This document shows positions 9,552 through 21,406 of a DNA stretch of 64,000 nt, in pieces. The position numbers and the translations under genes are program-made. Within the stretch, counting starts at the first letter, position 1. Every line of letters begins with the position of its first letter. The stretch is from Atopomonas sediminilitoris (GTDB taxonomy: Bacteria; Pseudomonadota; Gammaproteobacteria; Pseudomonadales; Pseudomonadaceae): the NCBI RefSeq assembly GCF_022601735.1, contig NZ_JAKUMM010000004.1:310001-374000 (forward strand). The letters run 5' to 3'. Under the pieces are notes generated by a model. The model searched no databases, was not told where the DNA came from, and saw only the letters and a list, made by a program, of their open reading frames with translations.

Positions 9552-10235
9552 TCATTCGATCAAGCCCCGCGCTGCAAGCTCTTGATCGATGTGTTCGAGC
9601 ACTTGTTCAATGCTCATTTCTGTGGAATCCAGCAAGATCGCATCCGCGGCCGGCCTAAGTGGCGCCACTGCACGATTCATGTCTCGCTCGTCTCGAGCCT
9701 GAATCTCCACAAGAAGACTCCCAAGATTAACATCCTGACCCTGCCCCTTCAACTGCAGGTAGCGGCGACGTGCCCGCTCTTCGGCGCTGGCCGTTAGGAA
9801 AACCTTAAGCGGAGCGTTGGGAAATACGACGGTGCCCATATCACGCCCATCGGCAATCAAGCCGGGAGCCTCGCAAAAAGCACGCTGGCGTTGTAGTAAG
9901 GCTTCACGCACCGCTGGCAAAGCAGCCACTTGCGACGCCCCGGCACCTGCTTCTTCAGTGCGAATTAACTGAGTAACCTCATCCCCTTCAAGGATGATTT
10001 TTTGCCCGTTACCGTCGTTATGAAACTGCACATCCAAATGCGCAGCCATCACTTTAAGCGCTTCTTCATTATCCAGCGCCACGCCATGGTTGTGTGCTGC
10101 GAAGGCCAAGAGACGATAGAGTGCGCCAGAATCGAGCAAGTGGAACCCCAGCTTGCGCGCTAAGCGCCCTGCCACAGTGCCTTTACCTGAACCACTGGGG
10201 CCGTCGATGGCAATGACCAAAACCGCGTCGGTCAT
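9552..10235 (-). CDS. cmk: Cytidylate kinase
   Basis: A 227-residue (d)CMP kinase with the P-loop GPSGSGKGT (residues 12-20), the [14 protein letters not shown] substrate-binding stretch and a LID-like [10 protein letters not shown] segment. It phosphorylates CMP and dCMP for nucleic-acid precursor recycling. Its start overlaps the tyrA-aroA stop by 4 nt (ATGA-type), so it belongs to the same operon; GGAGAAG lies just upstream. Confidence 0.97.
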   Translation of the reverse strand: MTDAVLVIAIDGPSGSGKGTVAGRLARKLGFHLLDSGALYRLLAFAAHNHGVALDNEEALKVMAAHLDVQFHNDGNGQKIILEGDEVTQLIRTEEAGAGASQVAALPAVREALLQRQRAFCEAPGLIADGRDMGTVVFPNAPLKVFLTASAEERARRRYLQLKGQGQDVNLGSLLVEIQARDERDMNRAVAPLRPAADAILLDSTEMSIEQVLEHIDQELAARGLIE

Positions 10236-12448
10236 GCTTTCTTCTCCATCGCCACCTGAATGCCAGCGGCTTGAGCAATACCTAAAAAGTTAGGGAATGA
10301 GGTGGCAACGTTGGCGCAATCGCGAATCACGATGTCATCTTGCGCGCGCAGCGATGCCACAGAAAACGCCATGGCAATACGGTGATCACCATGACTGTCG
10401 ACTTCGCCGCCCAGCATGCTGCCGCCGTCAATCACGATACCGTCGGGAGTTGGCTCGGCGCTGACACCCAGCACTTTCAGGCCATCGGCCATCACTTGGA
10501 TACGGTCAGACTCTTTTACGCGCAGCTCTTCAGCACCACGCAAAACGGTACGACCTTCGGCGCAGGCCGCAGCAACAAACAATACAGGGAACTCGTCGAT
10601 GGCCAGCGGTACCAGTTCTTCAGGAATTTCAATCCCCTTTAGCGCCGCTGAACGCACACGCAAATCAGCGACGGGCTCGCCGCCAACCACGCGCTCATTC
10701 TCCAGCGTGATATCGCCGCCCATCAGGCGCAGAATGTCGATCACACCGGTGCGCGTTGGATTGATCCCAACATGCTCAAGCAACAGCTCGGAGTCTGGCG
10801 CAATACTGGCGGCAACCAAAAAGAAGGCCGCCGAAGAAATATCAGCCGGCACTTCAATTTTGCCGGCGGTCAGTGAGTGACCTGACGTGACCGCTGCTGT
10901 GTTGCCCTGCACGCGTACTGGATAGCCAAAACCTTGCAGCATACGCTCGGTATGATCGCGCGTCGGCGCCGGCTCACTGACCGAAGTTTCACCGGCTGCG
11001 TACAAGCCAGCCAGCAACAAACAAGACTTCACCTGTGCGCTGGCCATCGGCATGTCGTAATGCATGCCTGACAGGCGCTGACCACCACGAATGGTCATCG
11101 GCGGACGCCCTTCGGCGGCAGTTTCAATCACCGCCCCCATTTCTCGCAAAGGCTTGGCAACACGCCCCATTGGCCGCTTAGACAGCGACTCATCGCCCGT
11201 CAGCACGGTATCAAAGCTTTGCCCGGCCAACAGACCAGACAACAAACGCATCGAAGTACCTGAGTTACCTAAGTACAGCGGCCCAGGCGGTGGTTGCAGA
11301 CCGTTAAGGCCGACGCCATGCACCACTACGCGGCCATTGTGCGGCCCCTCAATCACCACCCCCATGTCACGGAAGGCTTGCAAGGTCGCCAAGGCGTCTT
11401 CGCCCTCCAGAAAACCTTCCACTTCGGTCGTGCCTTGGGCCAACGAGCCGAGCATGATCGAGCGATGAGAAATGGATTTATCGCCGGGCACGCGAACGCG
11501 ACCACTCAAACGACCACCGGGCTTAGCTAGGTAACTCACATCTTGACTGTGCATAGTGTCCATGTAGGCCCTGCGGGCCAGCATCTTGGTGAAATGTTCA
11601 CGGGCAGCCTGCGCTCGGGTAAAGACCCCCAGCAAGCTCACACCGTCCCCGCTGTCGATCGCTGCGCGCAAGGCGTCCAGATCGCCACGATAAATATCTA
11701 AAATTCGTAACACCGCTTCGCGATTAGCGCGAAAGATGTCATGCCACATCACCGGATCACTGCCGGCAATACGGGTAAAGTCACGAAAGCCGCCAGCGGC
11801 ATAGCGGAAAATCTCTAAATTTTCGCCTTGGCGAGCCAACGAGTCGACCAAGCCAAAGGCCAGCAAATGCGGCAAATGGCTCGTCGCCGCCAGTACTTCG
11901 TCATGATGCGCGATATCCATAAACTCGACGCGCGCGCCCAAAGCCACCCACAAACGGCGGATCAGGTGCAGCGCTGCAGTATCGGTACGCTCATGCGGCG
12001 TTAAAATGACCTTATGGCGCTGGAACAGCTGGGCATTAGCCGCCTCCACGCCACTTTGCTCGGACCCTGCAATCGGGTGCCCCGGAACAAACGCCGGTGG
12101 AAACTGCCCAAACGCTTCTTGCGCAGCCCGCACCACGTTGCCTTTGGCGCTGCCGGCATCTGTAATCACCGCGTTGCCTATGTCCACTTTGGCCAACTCT
12201 GCCAGCACGTGCTCCATGGCCAAGATGGGCACTGCCAGCATGATGACATCAGCACCACGGCAAGCGTCTTGCAAACTGTCTGCACACTGATCAACAACGC
12301 CCAATTCAACCGCGCGCACGCAGCTTTTACTGTCGCGATCAACGCCAACCACTTCGGCAAATAGGCCTGACTCACGTAGGCCCTTGGCAAAGGAACCGCC
12401 TATCAAGCCCAAGCCAACGACGACCAAGCGCTTTAGCTGCACACTCAC
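10232..12448 (-). CDS. tyrA-aroA: Fused prephenate dehydrogenase / 3-phosphoshikimate 1-carboxyvinyltransferase
   Basis: A 738-residue bifunctional protein. Residues about 1-295 are prephenate dehydrogenase, with the NAD motif [15 protein letters not shown] near the N-terminus and [10 protein letters not shown]. Residues about 305-738 are EPSP synthase, with [26 protein letters not shown] and the KESDRI motif near the C-terminus. The fusion is typical of Pseudomonas and relatives and couples tyrosine synthesis to chorismate supply. The start is GTG at 12448 and overlaps the hisC stop (GTGA), showing tight translational coupling. Confidence 0.96.
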   Translation of the reverse strand: MSVQLKRLVVVGLGLIGGSFAKGLRESGLFAEVVGVDRDSKSCVRAVELGVVDQCADSLQDACRGADVIMLAVPILAMEHVLAELAKVDIGNAVITDAGSAKGNVVRAAQEAFGQFPPAFVPGHPIAGSEQSGVEAANAQLFQRHKVILTPHERTDTAALHLIRRLWVALGARVEFMDIAHHDEVLAATSHLPHLLAFGLVDSLARQGENLEIFRYAAGGFRDFTRIAGSDPVMWHDIFRANREAVLRILDIYRGDLDALRAAIDSGDGVSLLGVFTRAQAAREHFTKMLARRAYMDTMHSQDVSYLAKPGGRLSGRVRVPGDKSISHRSIMLGSLAQGTTEVEGFLEGEDALATLQAFRDMGVVIEGPHNGRVVVHGVGLNGLQPPPGPLYLGNSGTSMRLLSGLLAGQSFDTVLTGDESLSKRPMGRVAKPLREMGAVIETAAEGRPPMTIRGGQRLSGMHYDMPMASAQVKSCLLLAGLYAAGETSVSEPAPTRDHTERMLQGFGYPVRVQGNTAAVTSGHSLTAGKIEVPADISSAAFFLVAASIAPDSELLLEHVGINPTRTGVIDILRLMGGDITLENERVVGGEPVADLRVRSAALKGIEIPEELVPLAIDEFPVLFVAAACAEGRTVLRGAEELRVKESDRIQVMADGLKVLGVSAEPTPDGIVIDGGSMLGGEVDSHGDHRIAMAFSVASLRAQDDIVIRDCANVATSFPNFLGIAQAAGIQVAMEKKA

Positions 12449-13554
12449 GCCGACAAAACCTTGCGCAAAGCCGCTAACAAGCGTTGATTTTCAGCCGGCA
12501 AACCAATCGAGACGCGCAAGAAAGTCGGCATCTCATACGCCGCCACAGGGCGCACGATCACGCCTTCGGCGAGCAGAGCCTGATAGATCGGTGCGGCTGG
12601 CTGCTGCAAATCAACGGCGATGAAATTGCCGCGTGAAGTAATCCAGCTCAGGCCTAACTCACTAAAGCCCGTCTCAAGCTGCTGCATGCCCGCACGATTA
12701 AGCGCGCGACTGCGCTCTAAGTAATCAACATCCGTCAAGGCGGCTACCGCCGCAGCCAAAGCCAAGCTATTGGCATTAAACGGCTGACGCACACGGTTCA
12801 ACACATCAGCCACATCAACGCTGGAGGCCGCATAGCCAATACGCAACGCCGCCAAGCCGTAAGCCTTAGAAAAGGTGCGGGTCACCACTAAATTGGGATA
12901 CTGCGCCAGATAATCCAAACCGTTAGGCAGCTCACCCGCATCGCTATACTCGGTATACGCCTCATCCAGCACGACCAGCACGTGCTCGGAAATCTGCTGC
13001 ATGAAGCGCTCTAGCGCAGCATGATCAAACCAAGTACCCGTTGGGTTGTTTGGGTTGGCAATGAATACCACACGGGTATTGGCATCACAGGCTTCCAGCA
13101 TGCCCGGCAGGTCATGGCCCCAATCCAACGCGGGTACGCTGCGCCCTTCTGCCCCGACCGCCTGGGTGACCAGCGGATAGACCGCAAAAGCATGCTGGCT
13201 AAACACCGCATTCAAACCGGGCGCCAAAAAAGCACGCGCAATCAGCTCTAAAACATCGTTAGAACCGTTGCCAAGCGTCAGCTGGCTCGGCGCTACGCCA
13301 AAGGTTTGCGCCAACGCCTGCTTAAGAGCAAAGCCATTGCCATCGGGATAACGGGTTATCTCAGGCAGTGCCGCCTGCACCGCCGCGATAACGGCTGCGC
13401 TTGGCCCCAGCGGGTTTTCATTGCTGGCTAGCTTAACGATATCCTCGACCGCCAAGCCTAATTCACGCGCCAGCTCATCCACCGGCTTACCCGGCACATA
13501 AGGCGATAATTTTTGTACGCCCGGCACAGCTCGAGCTAGAAAATCACAACTCAT
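12445..13554 (-). CDS. hisC: Histidinol-phosphate / aromatic aminotransferase
   Basis: The 369-residue PLP-dependent aminotransferase (fold type I) has the ASNENPLGPS N-terminal motif, the IANPNNPTGT loop and the Schiff-base Lys230 within TRTFSKAYGLA. HisC enzymes transaminate imidazole-acetol phosphate, and many also accept prephenate or phenylpyruvate. Its place between pheA and tyrA-aroA suggests aromatic amino-acid use (the hisC2-type copy of Pseudomonas). It ends inside the GTG of tyrA-aroA. There is a 58-nt gap to pheA upstream. Confidence 0.94.
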   Translation of the reverse strand: MSCDFLARAVPGVQKLSPYVPGKPVDELARELGLAVEDIVKLASNENPLGPSAAVIAAVQAALPEITRYPDGNGFALKQALAQTFGVAPSQLTLGNGSNDVLELIARAFLAPGLNAVFSQHAFAVYPLVTQAVGAEGRSVPALDWGHDLPGMLEACDANTRVVFIANPNNPTGTWFDHAALERFMQQISEHVLVVLDEAYTEYSDAGELPNGLDYLAQYPNLVVTRTFSKAYGLAALRIGYAASSVDVADVLNRVRQPFNANSLALAAAVAALTDVDYLERSRALNRAGMQQLETGFSELGLSWITSRGNFIAVDLQQPAAPIYQALLAEGVIVRPVAAYEMPTFLRVSIGLPAENQRLLAALRKVLSA

Positions 13555-13612
13555 CGATAACGCCTCGCGCTAGCCTGTGCGGTAAAACTTACGGCACAGC
13601 TCAACACCGTTA

Positions 13613-14710
13613 TTAGAGGACCGCTTTAGGGTACGAACCCAACACGCGCAAGCCAACTTGCGAATCATTGATGCGCTCAAGCACATCTTTGATCAAGGGG
13701 TCGTGGCGATGCCCACGGAAGTCGATAAAGAACACGTAACTCCACACACCGCTGCGCGAGGGGCGCGTCTCAATACGCGTCAAATCGATGCCATTGGTGT
13801 GAAACGGCGCCAACAAATCATGCAATGTGCCTGGCTTGTTGCGGCACGACACAATGATTGAGGTTTTGTCATCGCCGGTCGGCGGCACCTCTTGGTTGCC
13901 GATGATCAAGAAGCGCGTCGAGTTATCGGGGCGATCCTCAATCTTCTCGTGCAACTTGGTTAAGCCGTACAAGTCGCTGGCCATATCGCCGGCAATCGCC
14001 GCGCTGTTCCATTCACCACTGATGCGTTTAGCCGCTTCAGCGTTACTGGCAACCGCTACACGTTCGACATTGGGGTAATGCAGATCAAGCCACTTACGAC
14101 ACTGCGCTAACGACTGCGCATGCGAATAAATCCGCGTAATGCGATCGGTTTTGGTGTTCTCACCCACCAGCAAGTGATGGTGAATACGCAGCTCGACTTC
14201 GCCGCAGATATGCAGCTCGTGCTCCATAAAGCTGTCGAGGGTATGGTTGATCGCTCCTTCGGTAGAGTTCTCTACCGGCACCACGCCAAAGTTGACCGCA
14301 CCGGCGGCCACTTCACGAAACACCTCATCAATCGCCGCCATCGGCACGCTGACCACAGCATGGCCAAAATGCTTTAACGCCGCTGCTTGAGTGAAGGTGC
14401 CTTCTGGGCCTAAAAACGCCACTTTCAAAGGCTGCTCAAGGGCCAAGCAAGTCGACATGATTTCGCGAAACAGGCGCGCCATTTCTTCGTTATCCAGCGG
14501 CCCTTTATTGCGCTGCATAATGTGCGTCAGCACCCAAGCTTCGCGCTCGGGGCGGTAAAACACCGGTGACTCGCCTTCTGGCAAGGACTGCATTTTTACC
14601 CGTGCGACTTCTTGGGCGCAGCGTGCGCGCTCGCTGATCAGGTCGAGTATCTGCTCATCGACACTATCAATGCGTTTACGCAGCGCTTTGAGTTGAGCTT
14701 CTTCGGACAT
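13613..14710 (-). CDS. pheA: Bifunctional chorismate mutase / prephenate dehydratase
   Basis: The 365-residue P-protein has an AroQ-type chorismate mutase (about 1-90: LRKRIDSVDEQILDL), a prephenate dehydratase domain (about 95-275, starting VAFLGPEGTFTQAA and including the DNSTRFLIIG active-site motif), and a C-terminal ACT domain (about 285-360) with ETRPSR, the usual phenylalanine feedback site. It makes phenylpyruvate for phenylalanine. The start overlaps the serC stop (TAATG). Confidence 0.97.
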   Translation of the reverse strand: MSEEAQLKALRKRIDSVDEQILDLISERARCAQEVARVKMQSLPEGESPVFYRPEREAWVLTHIMQRNKGPLDNEEMARLFREIMSTCLALEQPLKVAFLGPEGTFTQAAALKHFGHAVVSVPMAAIDEVFREVAAGAVNFGVVPVENSTEGAINHTLDSFMEHELHICGEVELRIHHHLLVGENTKTDRITRIYSHAQSLAQCRKWLDLHYPNVERVAVASNAEAAKRISGEWNSAAIAGDMASDLYGLTKLHEKIEDRPDNSTRFLIIGNQEVPPTGDDKTSIIVSCRNKPGTLHDLLAPFHTNGIDLTRIETRPSRSGVWSYVFFIDFRGHRHDPLIKDVLERINDSQVGLRVLGSYPKAVL

Positions 14711-15786
14711 TAGCCGTGCTCCTGCTCGAATTGCGCCATGTACGCCACCAATGCATCCACCGCCGCTTCTGGCACGGCGTTGTAAATGCTGGCACGCATG
14801 CCGCCCACCGAGCGATGGCCTTTTAAATTCAGCAGCCCGCGAGCTTCAGCGCCTGCCAAGAATGGCTTGTCCAAGCGCTCATCCGCCAAGGTGAACGGCA
14901 CGTTCATCCACGAGCGATCTGATTTGGCAATTGGGTTGGCATACAGCGCACTGCTATCGATCGCACTGTAGAGCTTTTCTTGCTTACGACGGTTGATTGC
15001 CTCAATGGCCGGCAAGCCGCCCTGCGCTTTGAGCCAAGCAAACACCAAGCCCGACAAATACCAAGCAAAGGTCGGCGGTGTGTTAAACATCGACTCATTA
15101 TCGGCGGCGACTTTGTAATCAAACATGGTCGGGCACACTGCCTGTGCCTTGCCGAGTAAATCTTCGCGAATGATGACCAAGGTCAGCCCCGCTGGGCCGA
15201 TGTTTTTCTGCGCGCCGGCGTAAATCATGCCAAAGCGCGACACATCGAGTGGACGCGACAAAATGGTGGACGACATATCCGCCACCAAAGGCGCATCAAC
15301 CTGCGGAATCCAGTCGAACTCTAAACCACCAATGGTTTCATTGGGGGTGTAATGAACATAAGCCGCGTTGTGGCTTAACTGCCAACTGGCTTGCTCGGGA
15401 ATGGCGAAGTACTTGGCCGCCTTGGCGCTAGCAGCAACATTGATCTGCCCGAAGCGCTGGCCTTCTTCGATGGCTTTTTTCGACCAGATACCGGTATCGA
15501 TGTAATCGGCCACCTGCCCTTGCGCCAGCAAGTTCAGCGGGATCATGGCGAACTGGCTGCTCGCGCCGCCTTGTAAAAACAGCACTTTGTAGTTGGCTGG
15601 AATCGCCAACAAATCACGCAGATCTTGCTCCGCTTGTTGAGCGATGCTGACAAACTCATCACTGCGGTGGCTCATTTCCATCACAGACAGGCCTTTGCCG
15701 TGCCAATCTGCCATTTCTGCTTGAGCTTGTTGCAGCACTGCTTCAGGTAATGCTGCCGGACCTGCACAAAAATTAAACGCGCGCAT
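14710..15786 (-). CDS. serC: Phosphoserine aminotransferase
   Basis: The 358-residue class V aminotransferase starts with [13 protein letters not shown], has [11 protein letters not shown] for phosphate binding, and has the PLP Lys194 within [12 protein letters not shown]. It converts 3-phosphohydroxypyruvate to phosphoserine and also acts in pyridoxal-phosphate synthesis. It is the first gene after the gyrA terminator and heads the serC-pheA-hisC-tyrA/aroA-cmk-rpsA run. GGAAAGAG precedes the start. Confidence 0.97.
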   Translation of the reverse strand: MRAFNFCAGPAALPEAVLQQAQAEMADWHGKGLSVMEMSHRSDEFVSIAQQAEQDLRDLLAIPANYKVLFLQGGASSQFAMIPLNLLAQGQVADYIDTGIWSKKAIEEGQRFGQINVAASAKAAKYFAIPEQASWQLSHNAAYVHYTPNETIGGLEFDWIPQVDAPLVADMSSTILSRPLDVSRFGMIYAGAQKNIGPAGLTLVIIREDLLGKAQAVCPTMFDYKVAADNESMFNTPPTFAWYLSGLVFAWLKAQGGLPAIEAINRRKQEKLYSAIDSSALYANPIAKSDRSWMNVPFTLADERLDKPFLAGAEARGLLNLKGHRSVGGMRASIYNAVPEAAVDALVAYMAQFEQEHG

Positions 15787-15811
15787 GTTTCTCTTTCCAG
15801 TTCACCAAAAC

Positions 15812-15843
15812 AGAAAAAGCGCTGAATGATTCAGCGCTTTTTC
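15812..15843 (-). terminator. Intrinsic terminator after gyrA
   Basis: Stem GCGCTGAA (15819-15826) / TTCAGCGC (15830-15837) with a TGA loop, flanked by A5 and T5 runs, so it is potentially bidirectional. It sits between the gyrA stop and the serC start and separates the two transcripts. Confidence 0.92.
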
Positions 15844-15851
15844 GTACACCT

Positions 15852-18605
15852 TTACTCGTCCGCTACAGCGTCATCCGCCTGCACGACCGCCTCAACCTCA
15901 GCGCCGTCTTCACCGTCGATCTCTTCGAGAAGTTCATCCTCATCAATGGACGGCTCTTGAACACGCTCAAGCCCAACTAGCGACTCATCACTGGCCAGCT
16001 TAATCAATGTAACGCCTTGCGTATTACGCCCCAGGCTCGACACCTCATCCACGCGAGTACGTACTAACGTGCCTTGGTCCGAGATCAGCATGATCTCTTC
16101 GCCCTCTTGCACTTGTACGGCGGCGACGAGAATGCCGTTACGCTCGTTGCTGACCATGGCGATCACGCCCTGGCCACCACGACCGCGACGCGGGAACTCT
16201 TCCAGCGCAGTACGTTTGCCGTAACCGCGAATAGAGGCCGTCAAAATTTGCGCACCAGACTCAGGGATCAGCATGGAAATCAGCTGCTGTCCTTCTGGCA
16301 AGCGCATGCCGCGCACGCCGCGCGCGGTACGCCCCATAGTGCGGACGTGGCCTTCTTTGAAGCGAATCACTTTGCCGCCGTCGGAGAACAACATGACTTC
16401 CTTGGCGCCGTCGGTAATCGCGGCGGCGATCAAGGTGTCGCCCTCTTCTAAACGCAGGGCAATCAAGCCCGAGCTACGCGGCTTACTGAACTGCACCAGC
16501 GGTGTCTTCTTCACGGTGCCGTAAGCGGTGGCCATAAAGATGTAGGCGCCGGTCGCCTCATCCAGCGAATCATCGGCATCATCAGCCGCGTCATCGCCTT
16601 CATCAGCTTCAAGCACTTCGCCCTCAATCACCGCAGCGTCGTTGTCGTCCAGCTCTTCGTCAGCGCCAGCGCTGGCTTGCAAGGCTTCCAGATCAATCTC
16701 AAGCATTGCGGTGATGCGCTCGTTTTCATCCAAGGGCAACAAGTTGACCAACGGACGACCGCGCGCGGTACGCGATGCCTCGGGGATTTCAAAGGTGCGC
16801 AGCCAATACACCTTGCCCTTGCTGGAGAACAGCAGCAGCGTGGCGTGGCTGTTAGCGACCAATAAGTGCTCGATGTAGTCTTCGTCTTTAACCCCAGTAG
16901 CGGACTTACCACGACCGCCACGACGCTGCGCTTGATACACCGACAGCGGCTGGGTTTTGGCATAACCGCCGTGGGAAATAGTCACCACTCGCTCTTCTTG
17001 CGGGATCAGGTCAGCAATCGACAGATCCATCTGCGAGGCAACGATTTCGCTGCGACGATCATCGCCGTACTCGGTTTTAACCTGTTCCAGCTCTTCACGA
17101 ATGACTTCCATCAGTCGCTCAGCGCTGTTCAAAATCAGCAGCAACTCGCCAATTTGATTGAGAATTTCTTGGTACTCGGCCAGCAGCTTTTCATGCTCAA
17201 GACCGGTCAGGCGGTGCAGACGCAAATCCAAGATGGCCTGCGCTTGTTCGGGCGACAAGTAGTACTTGCCGTCGCGCATGCCGTATTGCTCATCGAGATC
17301 TTCGGGACGGCAGCTTTGCGCACCGGCACGCTCGACCATGTGCACCACGGCACCGGCATCCCAACCTTTTTCGACCAAGGCAATCTTGGCTTCTGCTGAG
17401 GTCGGCGATTTTTTGATCAGTTCAATAACGGGGTCGATATTGGACAGGGCGACCGCTTGGCCTTCCAAAATATGGCCACGCTCGCGCGCTTTGCGCAGCT
17501 CGTACACGGTACGACGGGTGACCACTTCACGACGGTGACGAACAAACGCCTCCAGCATGTCCTTAAGGTTCAACAGACGCGGCTGGCCATCGACCAGCGC
17601 CACCATGTTGATGCCGAACACGCTTTGCAGCTGCGTTTGTGCGTACAGATTGTTCAGCACGACCTCAGCCACTTCGCCGCGACGCAGCTCGATCACCACG
17701 CGCAAGCCGTCTTTATCCGACTCGTCGCGCAGCTCGCTGATGCCTTCGATTTTCTTTTCTTTTACCAGCTCGGCGATTTTCTCAATCAAGCGCGCTTTGT
17801 TCAGCTGGTAAGGCAGCTCGGTAATGACGATCTGCTGGCGACCGCCTTTATCGATATCTTCGAAGCCGGCACGGGCTCGCATATACACGCGACCACGACC
17901 GGTGCGGTAGGCCTCAATAATGCCTGCGCGACCGTTGATAATGCCGGCAGTTGGAAAGTCCGGACCCGGAATGAACTGCATCAGGTCATCCACGCCCAGC
18001 TCTGGGTTATTGATCAGCGCCAAGCAGCCGTCGATCACTTCCCGCAAATTGTGCGGCGGGATGTTCGTGGCCATACCCACCGCAATGCCGCTGGAGCCGT
18101 TGACCAACAGGTTTGGCACCTTGGTCGGCATAACCGCAGGAATTTGCTCGGTGCCGTCGTAGTTGGGCACCCAGTCGACGGTTTCTTTTTCAAGATCAGC
18201 GAGGATTTCATGCGCGATCTTGGCCATACGCACTTCGGTATAACGCATCGCGGCGGCAGAGTCGCCGTCGATCGAACCGAAGTTACCTTGGCCATCCACC
18301 AGCATGTAGCGCAGCGAAAAAGGCTGGGCCATACGCACGATGGTGTCGTACACCGCCGAGTCGCCGTGCGGGTGGTATTTACCGATCACGTCACCGACCA
18401 CACGGGCCGACTTTTTATAGGGCTTATTCCAGTCGTTTTTCAGTTCGCTCATGGCGAACAACACGCGACGATGCACAGGCTTTAAGCCATCACGCACATC
18501 CGGCAAGGCCCGCCCAACGATAACGCTCATGGCGTAATCAAGGTAGGACTGCTTCAGCTCGTCTTCGATATTGACTGGGAGGATTTCTTTGGCCAGTTCG
18601 CCCAT
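15852..18605 (-). CDS. gyrA: DNA gyrase subunit A
   Basis: The 917-residue type IIA topoisomerase subunit has the catalytic Tyr122 ([11 protein letters not shown]) and the GyrA box QRRGGRGKS before the C-terminal beta-pinwheel. The quinolone-resistance region reads [11 protein letters not shown], that is Ser83 and Asp87, the fluoroquinolone-sensitive state by E. coli numbering. An acidic, low-complexity insertion (Asp/Glu/Ala-rich, bases about 16,560-16,680) lies within the C-terminal domain, and the tail is also acidic. GyrA with GyrB introduces negative supercoils. It is monocistronic, with a 204-nt upstream gap that should hold its promoter. Confidence 0.98.
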   Translation of the reverse strand: MGELAKEILPVNIEDELKQSYLDYAMSVIVGRALPDVRDGLKPVHRRVLFAMSELKNDWNKPYKKSARVVGDVIGKYHPHGDSAVYDTIVRMAQPFSLRYMLVDGQGNFGSIDGDSAAAMRYTEVRMAKIAHEILADLEKETVDWVPNYDGTEQIPAVMPTKVPNLLVNGSSGIAVGMATNIPPHNLREVIDGCLALINNPELGVDDLMQFIPGPDFPTAGIINGRAGIIEAYRTGRGRVYMRARAGFEDIDKGGRQQIVITELPYQLNKARLIEKIAELVKEKKIEGISELRDESDKDGLRVVIELRRGEVAEVVLNNLYAQTQLQSVFGINMVALVDGQPRLLNLKDMLEAFVRHRREVVTRRTVYELRKARERGHILEGQAVALSNIDPVIELIKKSPTSAEAKIALVEKGWDAGAVVHMVERAGAQSCRPEDLDEQYGMRDGKYYLSPEQAQAILDLRLHRLTGLEHEKLLAEYQEILNQIGELLLILNSAERLMEVIREELEQVKTEYGDDRRSEIVASQMDLSIADLIPQEERVVTISHGGYAKTQPLSVYQAQRRGGRGKSATGVKDEDYIEHLLVANSHATLLLFSSKGKVYWLRTFEIPEASRTARGRPLVNLLPLDENERITAMLEIDLEALQASAGADEELDDNDAAVIEGEVLEADEGDDAADDADDSLDEATGAYIFMATAYGTVKKTPLVQFSKPRSSGLIALRLEEGDTLIAAAITDGAKEVMLFSDGGKVIRFKEGHVRTMGRTARGVRGMRLPEGQQLISMLIPESGAQILTASIRGYGKRTALEEFPRRGRGGQGVIAMVSNERNGILVAAVQVQEGEEIMLISDQGTLVRTRVDEVSSLGRNTQGVTLIKLASDESLVGLERVQEPSIDEDELLEEIDGEDGAEVEAVVQADDAVADE

Positions 18606-18809
18606 ATGCTGCCTGGTTCCTTGTTATTTAGCTGTCCTGCCCGCCGCGCGGCACGCGCCTTGGGCCAAGGCCTACCAACGGCGTCGGTAGGCGAAAAAAT
18701 GCGCTTGATCCTACCACAACCGACGCCCTGCGCTCACCAGAAAATCGCCTTTTGCGCCCGCAAGCCTTAACAAACGCACCTTGGAGTAAATTCGCGCGCA
18801 ATCAAATGC

Positions 18810-19883
18810 TTAGTGCAAGCGCTTGCGGCACATTAAGGCCTGCATTTTTTCTTCGTCAGGACGCTCAACCACTCCCTTTTCGGTGACGATCGCATCGATC
18901 AAATCCGCCGGGGTGATATCAAAGCTTGGGTTGTAGGTGGGCATATCGACAGTGATGCGCTGACCAGCAAAGCTCAGCAGCTCTTCGGCACTGCGCTCTT
19001 CAATCTCAACGTCGTCTCCGCATTCGCTGTCCATATCGATGGTCGAGCTAGGCGCCACCACCATGAACCGCGCGCCATGGTGCATCGCCGTGACAGCCAG
19101 TTGATAAGTGCCGATTTTGTTGACCACGTCCCCGTTATTAGCAATACGGTCAGCCCCGACGATCACCCAGCGCACTTCGTGCTCGCGCATGACAAATGCC
19201 GCGGCTGAGTCAACATTCAAGCGCGTCGGCACCCCCTCTTCCAGCAGCTCCCACGCAGTCAAGCGCGAGCCCTGCAGCCAAGGACGTGTCTCATTCACGA
19301 ACACCCGCTCAACTAGGCCATCCGCATGCGCTGCACGAATCACCCCCAACGCGGTACCAAAACCGCCGGTAGCCAGCGCGCCGGCATTGCAATGGGTATA
19401 GATATTTTGCGGCTGGCTATTGTCTTTGCGGATCAGCTCGGCGCCCAAACTAGCCATCGCCAGATTGGCCTCACGATCGCTATCGAGAATCGCCAGTGCT
19501 TCTTGCTCAAGCGCAGCCAAGGCCTGGGCATCATCATGGGCTGCCAAGCAAGCCGCCATGCGCTTGAGCGCCCAAAAAAGATTGACTGCCGTGGGTCGTG
19601 CCGCCGCCAGCTGCTGGCAATCGGCGGCCAAAGCACCGCGCCAATCGGCACCTTGCGCTAAGCGTGCGCGTGCCGCTAACACCACGGCAAAAGCCGCCGC
19701 AATACCGATCACAGGCGCGCCACGCACCACCATGTCACGAATGGCCGTGGCGACATCAGCGCTGGAGTCATAACGCAGCCAAACCTGCTTAAGCGGCAGC
19801 AAACGCTGATCCAGCAGATGCAAACAGCCATCGCGCCAGCGAATCGACACCACTTTCTCCGCTGCTAGCAAACGCTCGCGCAT
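18810..19883 (-). CDS. mtnA: S-methyl-5-thioribose-1-phosphate isomerase
   Basis: The 357-residue enzyme is related to the eIF2B alpha/beta/delta family. It has [13 protein letters not shown] near residue 50, the catalytic Cys in [15 protein letters not shown] and the catalytic Asp in [12 protein letters not shown]. It converts MTR-1-P to MTRu-1-P in methionine salvage. It is divergent from the MTA/SAH deaminase gene with about 170 nt between, giving two salvage genes a shared control region. Confidence 0.96.
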   Translation of the reverse strand: MRERLLAAEKVVSIRWRDGCLHLLDQRLLPLKQVWLRYDSSADVATAIRDMVVRGAPVIGIAAAFAVVLAARARLAQGADWRGALAADCQQLAAARPTAVNLFWALKRMAACLAAHDDAQALAALEQEALAILDSDREANLAMASLGAELIRKDNSQPQNIYTHCNAGALATGGFGTALGVIRAAHADGLVERVFVNETRPWLQGSRLTAWELLEEGVPTRLNVDSAAAFVMREHEVRWVIVGADRIANNGDVVNKIGTYQLAVTAMHHGARFMVVAPSSTIDMDSECGDDVEIEERSAEELLSFAGQRITVDMPTYNPSFDITPADLIDAIVTEKGVVERPDEEKMQALMCRKRLH

Positions 19884-20052
19884 GACAACTCCCGCTACAA
19901 AAGCGCGGCATTATACGCCTCAATACAGCCAAGGTGCCGCAGGCCATGTCGCTTCGGCGCTTTTGTTACCGTTTATGGCGTGGCGATCAACGCCCAGAGC
20001 GCTGCGCTCTTGGGTATACTGCCGACACATGCAGTTACCCACTTAGGCCGCC

Positions 20053-21396
20053 ATGCCCAACGCCAGCGCCCCTGCGAACGCGCATACCCCCTTCGACTTA
20101 ATGCTGTTTGCCGACTATTTAGTCCCGGTCGAGCCCGCCGGAGTAGTGCTTCATCAACACGCATTAGGTATCCGTGATGGGCTGATTGCTTTAATCGCGC
20201 CCAGCGAGCAAGCACGCGCCCTGCCTAGCAAGGCTCAGCTTGAGTTACCGGGCATGCTATTAGCGCCAGGCCTTGTCAACGCGCACGGCCACGCGGCCAT
20301 GACATTGTTCCGTGGCCTGGCCGATGACTTGCCGCTAATGACGTGGCTGGAGCAGCACATCTGGCCGGCCGAAGGCCAGTGGGTTAACGAAGACTTTGTG
20401 CGTTGCGGCACGGAGCTTGCCGTCGCCGAGCAGCTGCTTGGCGGCACCACCACCAGCGCCGACATGTATTTTTACCCAGCTATCGCCGCCGAGGTGTATC
20501 ACCACGCGGGCGTACGCGCACAGATCAGCATGCCGGTGATCGACTTCCCCGTGCCAGGCGCACGCAGCACCGATGAAGCCTTACGCCAAGGCCTGCGCCT
20601 GCACGACGAACTCAAGCAACATCCCCGTTTACACGTAGCGTTTGGCCCGCATGCGCCGTACACGGTCAACGATGCCAATTTGCGCCAAGTTTGCCTGCTG
20701 GCAGAGGAAGCCGACGCCAACATCCACATGCATGTGCACGAAACCGCGCACGAAGTCAGCGAGGCACAGCGCCAACACGGCCAGCGCCCGCTGGCGCGCC
20801 TTGCAGATCTCGGGTTGCTCGGGCCGCGCTTTCAAGCCGTACACATGACGCAAATCAGCGACGACGACCTCGCCTTGCTGGTAGAAAGCAATACCAGCGT
20901 CATTCACTGCCCCGAATCCAACCTCAAGCTAGCCAGTGGTTTTTGCCCTGTTGAGCGCTTGTGGCAGGCCGGCGTGAATGTGGCGATAGGTACCGATGGC
21001 GCCGCCAGCAATAACGATTTAGACCTGCTCGGCGAGACACGTACCGCCGCCTTGCTGGCCAAAGCCGTGAGCGGCGATGCCACCGCGCTAGACGTGCACC
21101 GCGCGTTGCGCATGGCCACATTAAATGGCGCGCGCGCGCTGGGCTTGGCCGATACCTGTGGCTCGCTGGAGGTCGGCAAAGCCGCCGACATCGTGGCCTT
21201 TGATTTATCCGGTTTCGCACAACAGCCGTTGTACGATCCCGTTTCACAACTGATTTATGCCAGCACCCGCGACTGCGTTAAACATGTCTGGGTCGGCGGT
21301 AAGCTTTTGGTTGACCAGCGCCGTTTACTGCGCCACGACACCGACGCTCTCGCCGCTCAAGCCCGTCAATGGGCTGCACGCATTCGCCCACGCTGA
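20053..21396 (+). CDS. mtaD: 5-methylthioadenosine/S-adenosylhomocysteine deaminase (TRZ/ATZ hydrolase family)
   Basis: The 447-residue amidohydrolase has the metal ligands [13 protein letters not shown] (His-x-His), a HETAHE histidine pair, and [13 protein letters not shown] carrying the metal-binding Asp. In Pseudomonas this family deaminates MTA to methylthioinosine, feeding salvage through an inosine intermediate. It is followed after 10 nt by ubiG and is divergent from mtnA, the arrangement found in Pseudomonas. The exact substrate (MTA, SAH or adenosine) is inferred from context. Confidence 0.9.
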   Translation: MPNASAPANAHTPFDLMLFADYLVPVEPAGVVLHQHALGIRDGLIALIAPSEQARALPSKAQLELPGMLLAPGLVNAHGHAAMTLFRGLADDLPLMTWLEQHIWPAEGQWVNEDFVRCGTELAVAEQLLGGTTTSADMYFYPAIAAEVYHHAGVRAQISMPVIDFPVPGARSTDEALRQGLRLHDELKQHPRLHVAFGPHAPYTVNDANLRQVCLLAEEADANIHMHVHETAHEVSEAQRQHGQRPLARLADLGLLGPRFQAVHMTQISDDDLALLVESNTSVIHCPESNLKLASGFCPVERLWQAGVNVAIGTDGAASNNDLDLLGETRTAALLAKAVSGDATALDVHRALRMATLNGARALGLADTCGSLEVGKAADIVAFDLSGFAQQPLYDPVSQLIYASTRDCVKHVWVGGKLLVDQRRLLRHDTDALAAQARQWAARIRPR

Positions 21397-21406
21397 AGGA
21401 AGCCTT

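Noticed and set aside
17457..18485. 342-codon frame antisense to gyrA.
   Set aside because: Mirror frame of a highly conserved gene with strong codon bias; His/Gln-rich nonsense composition.
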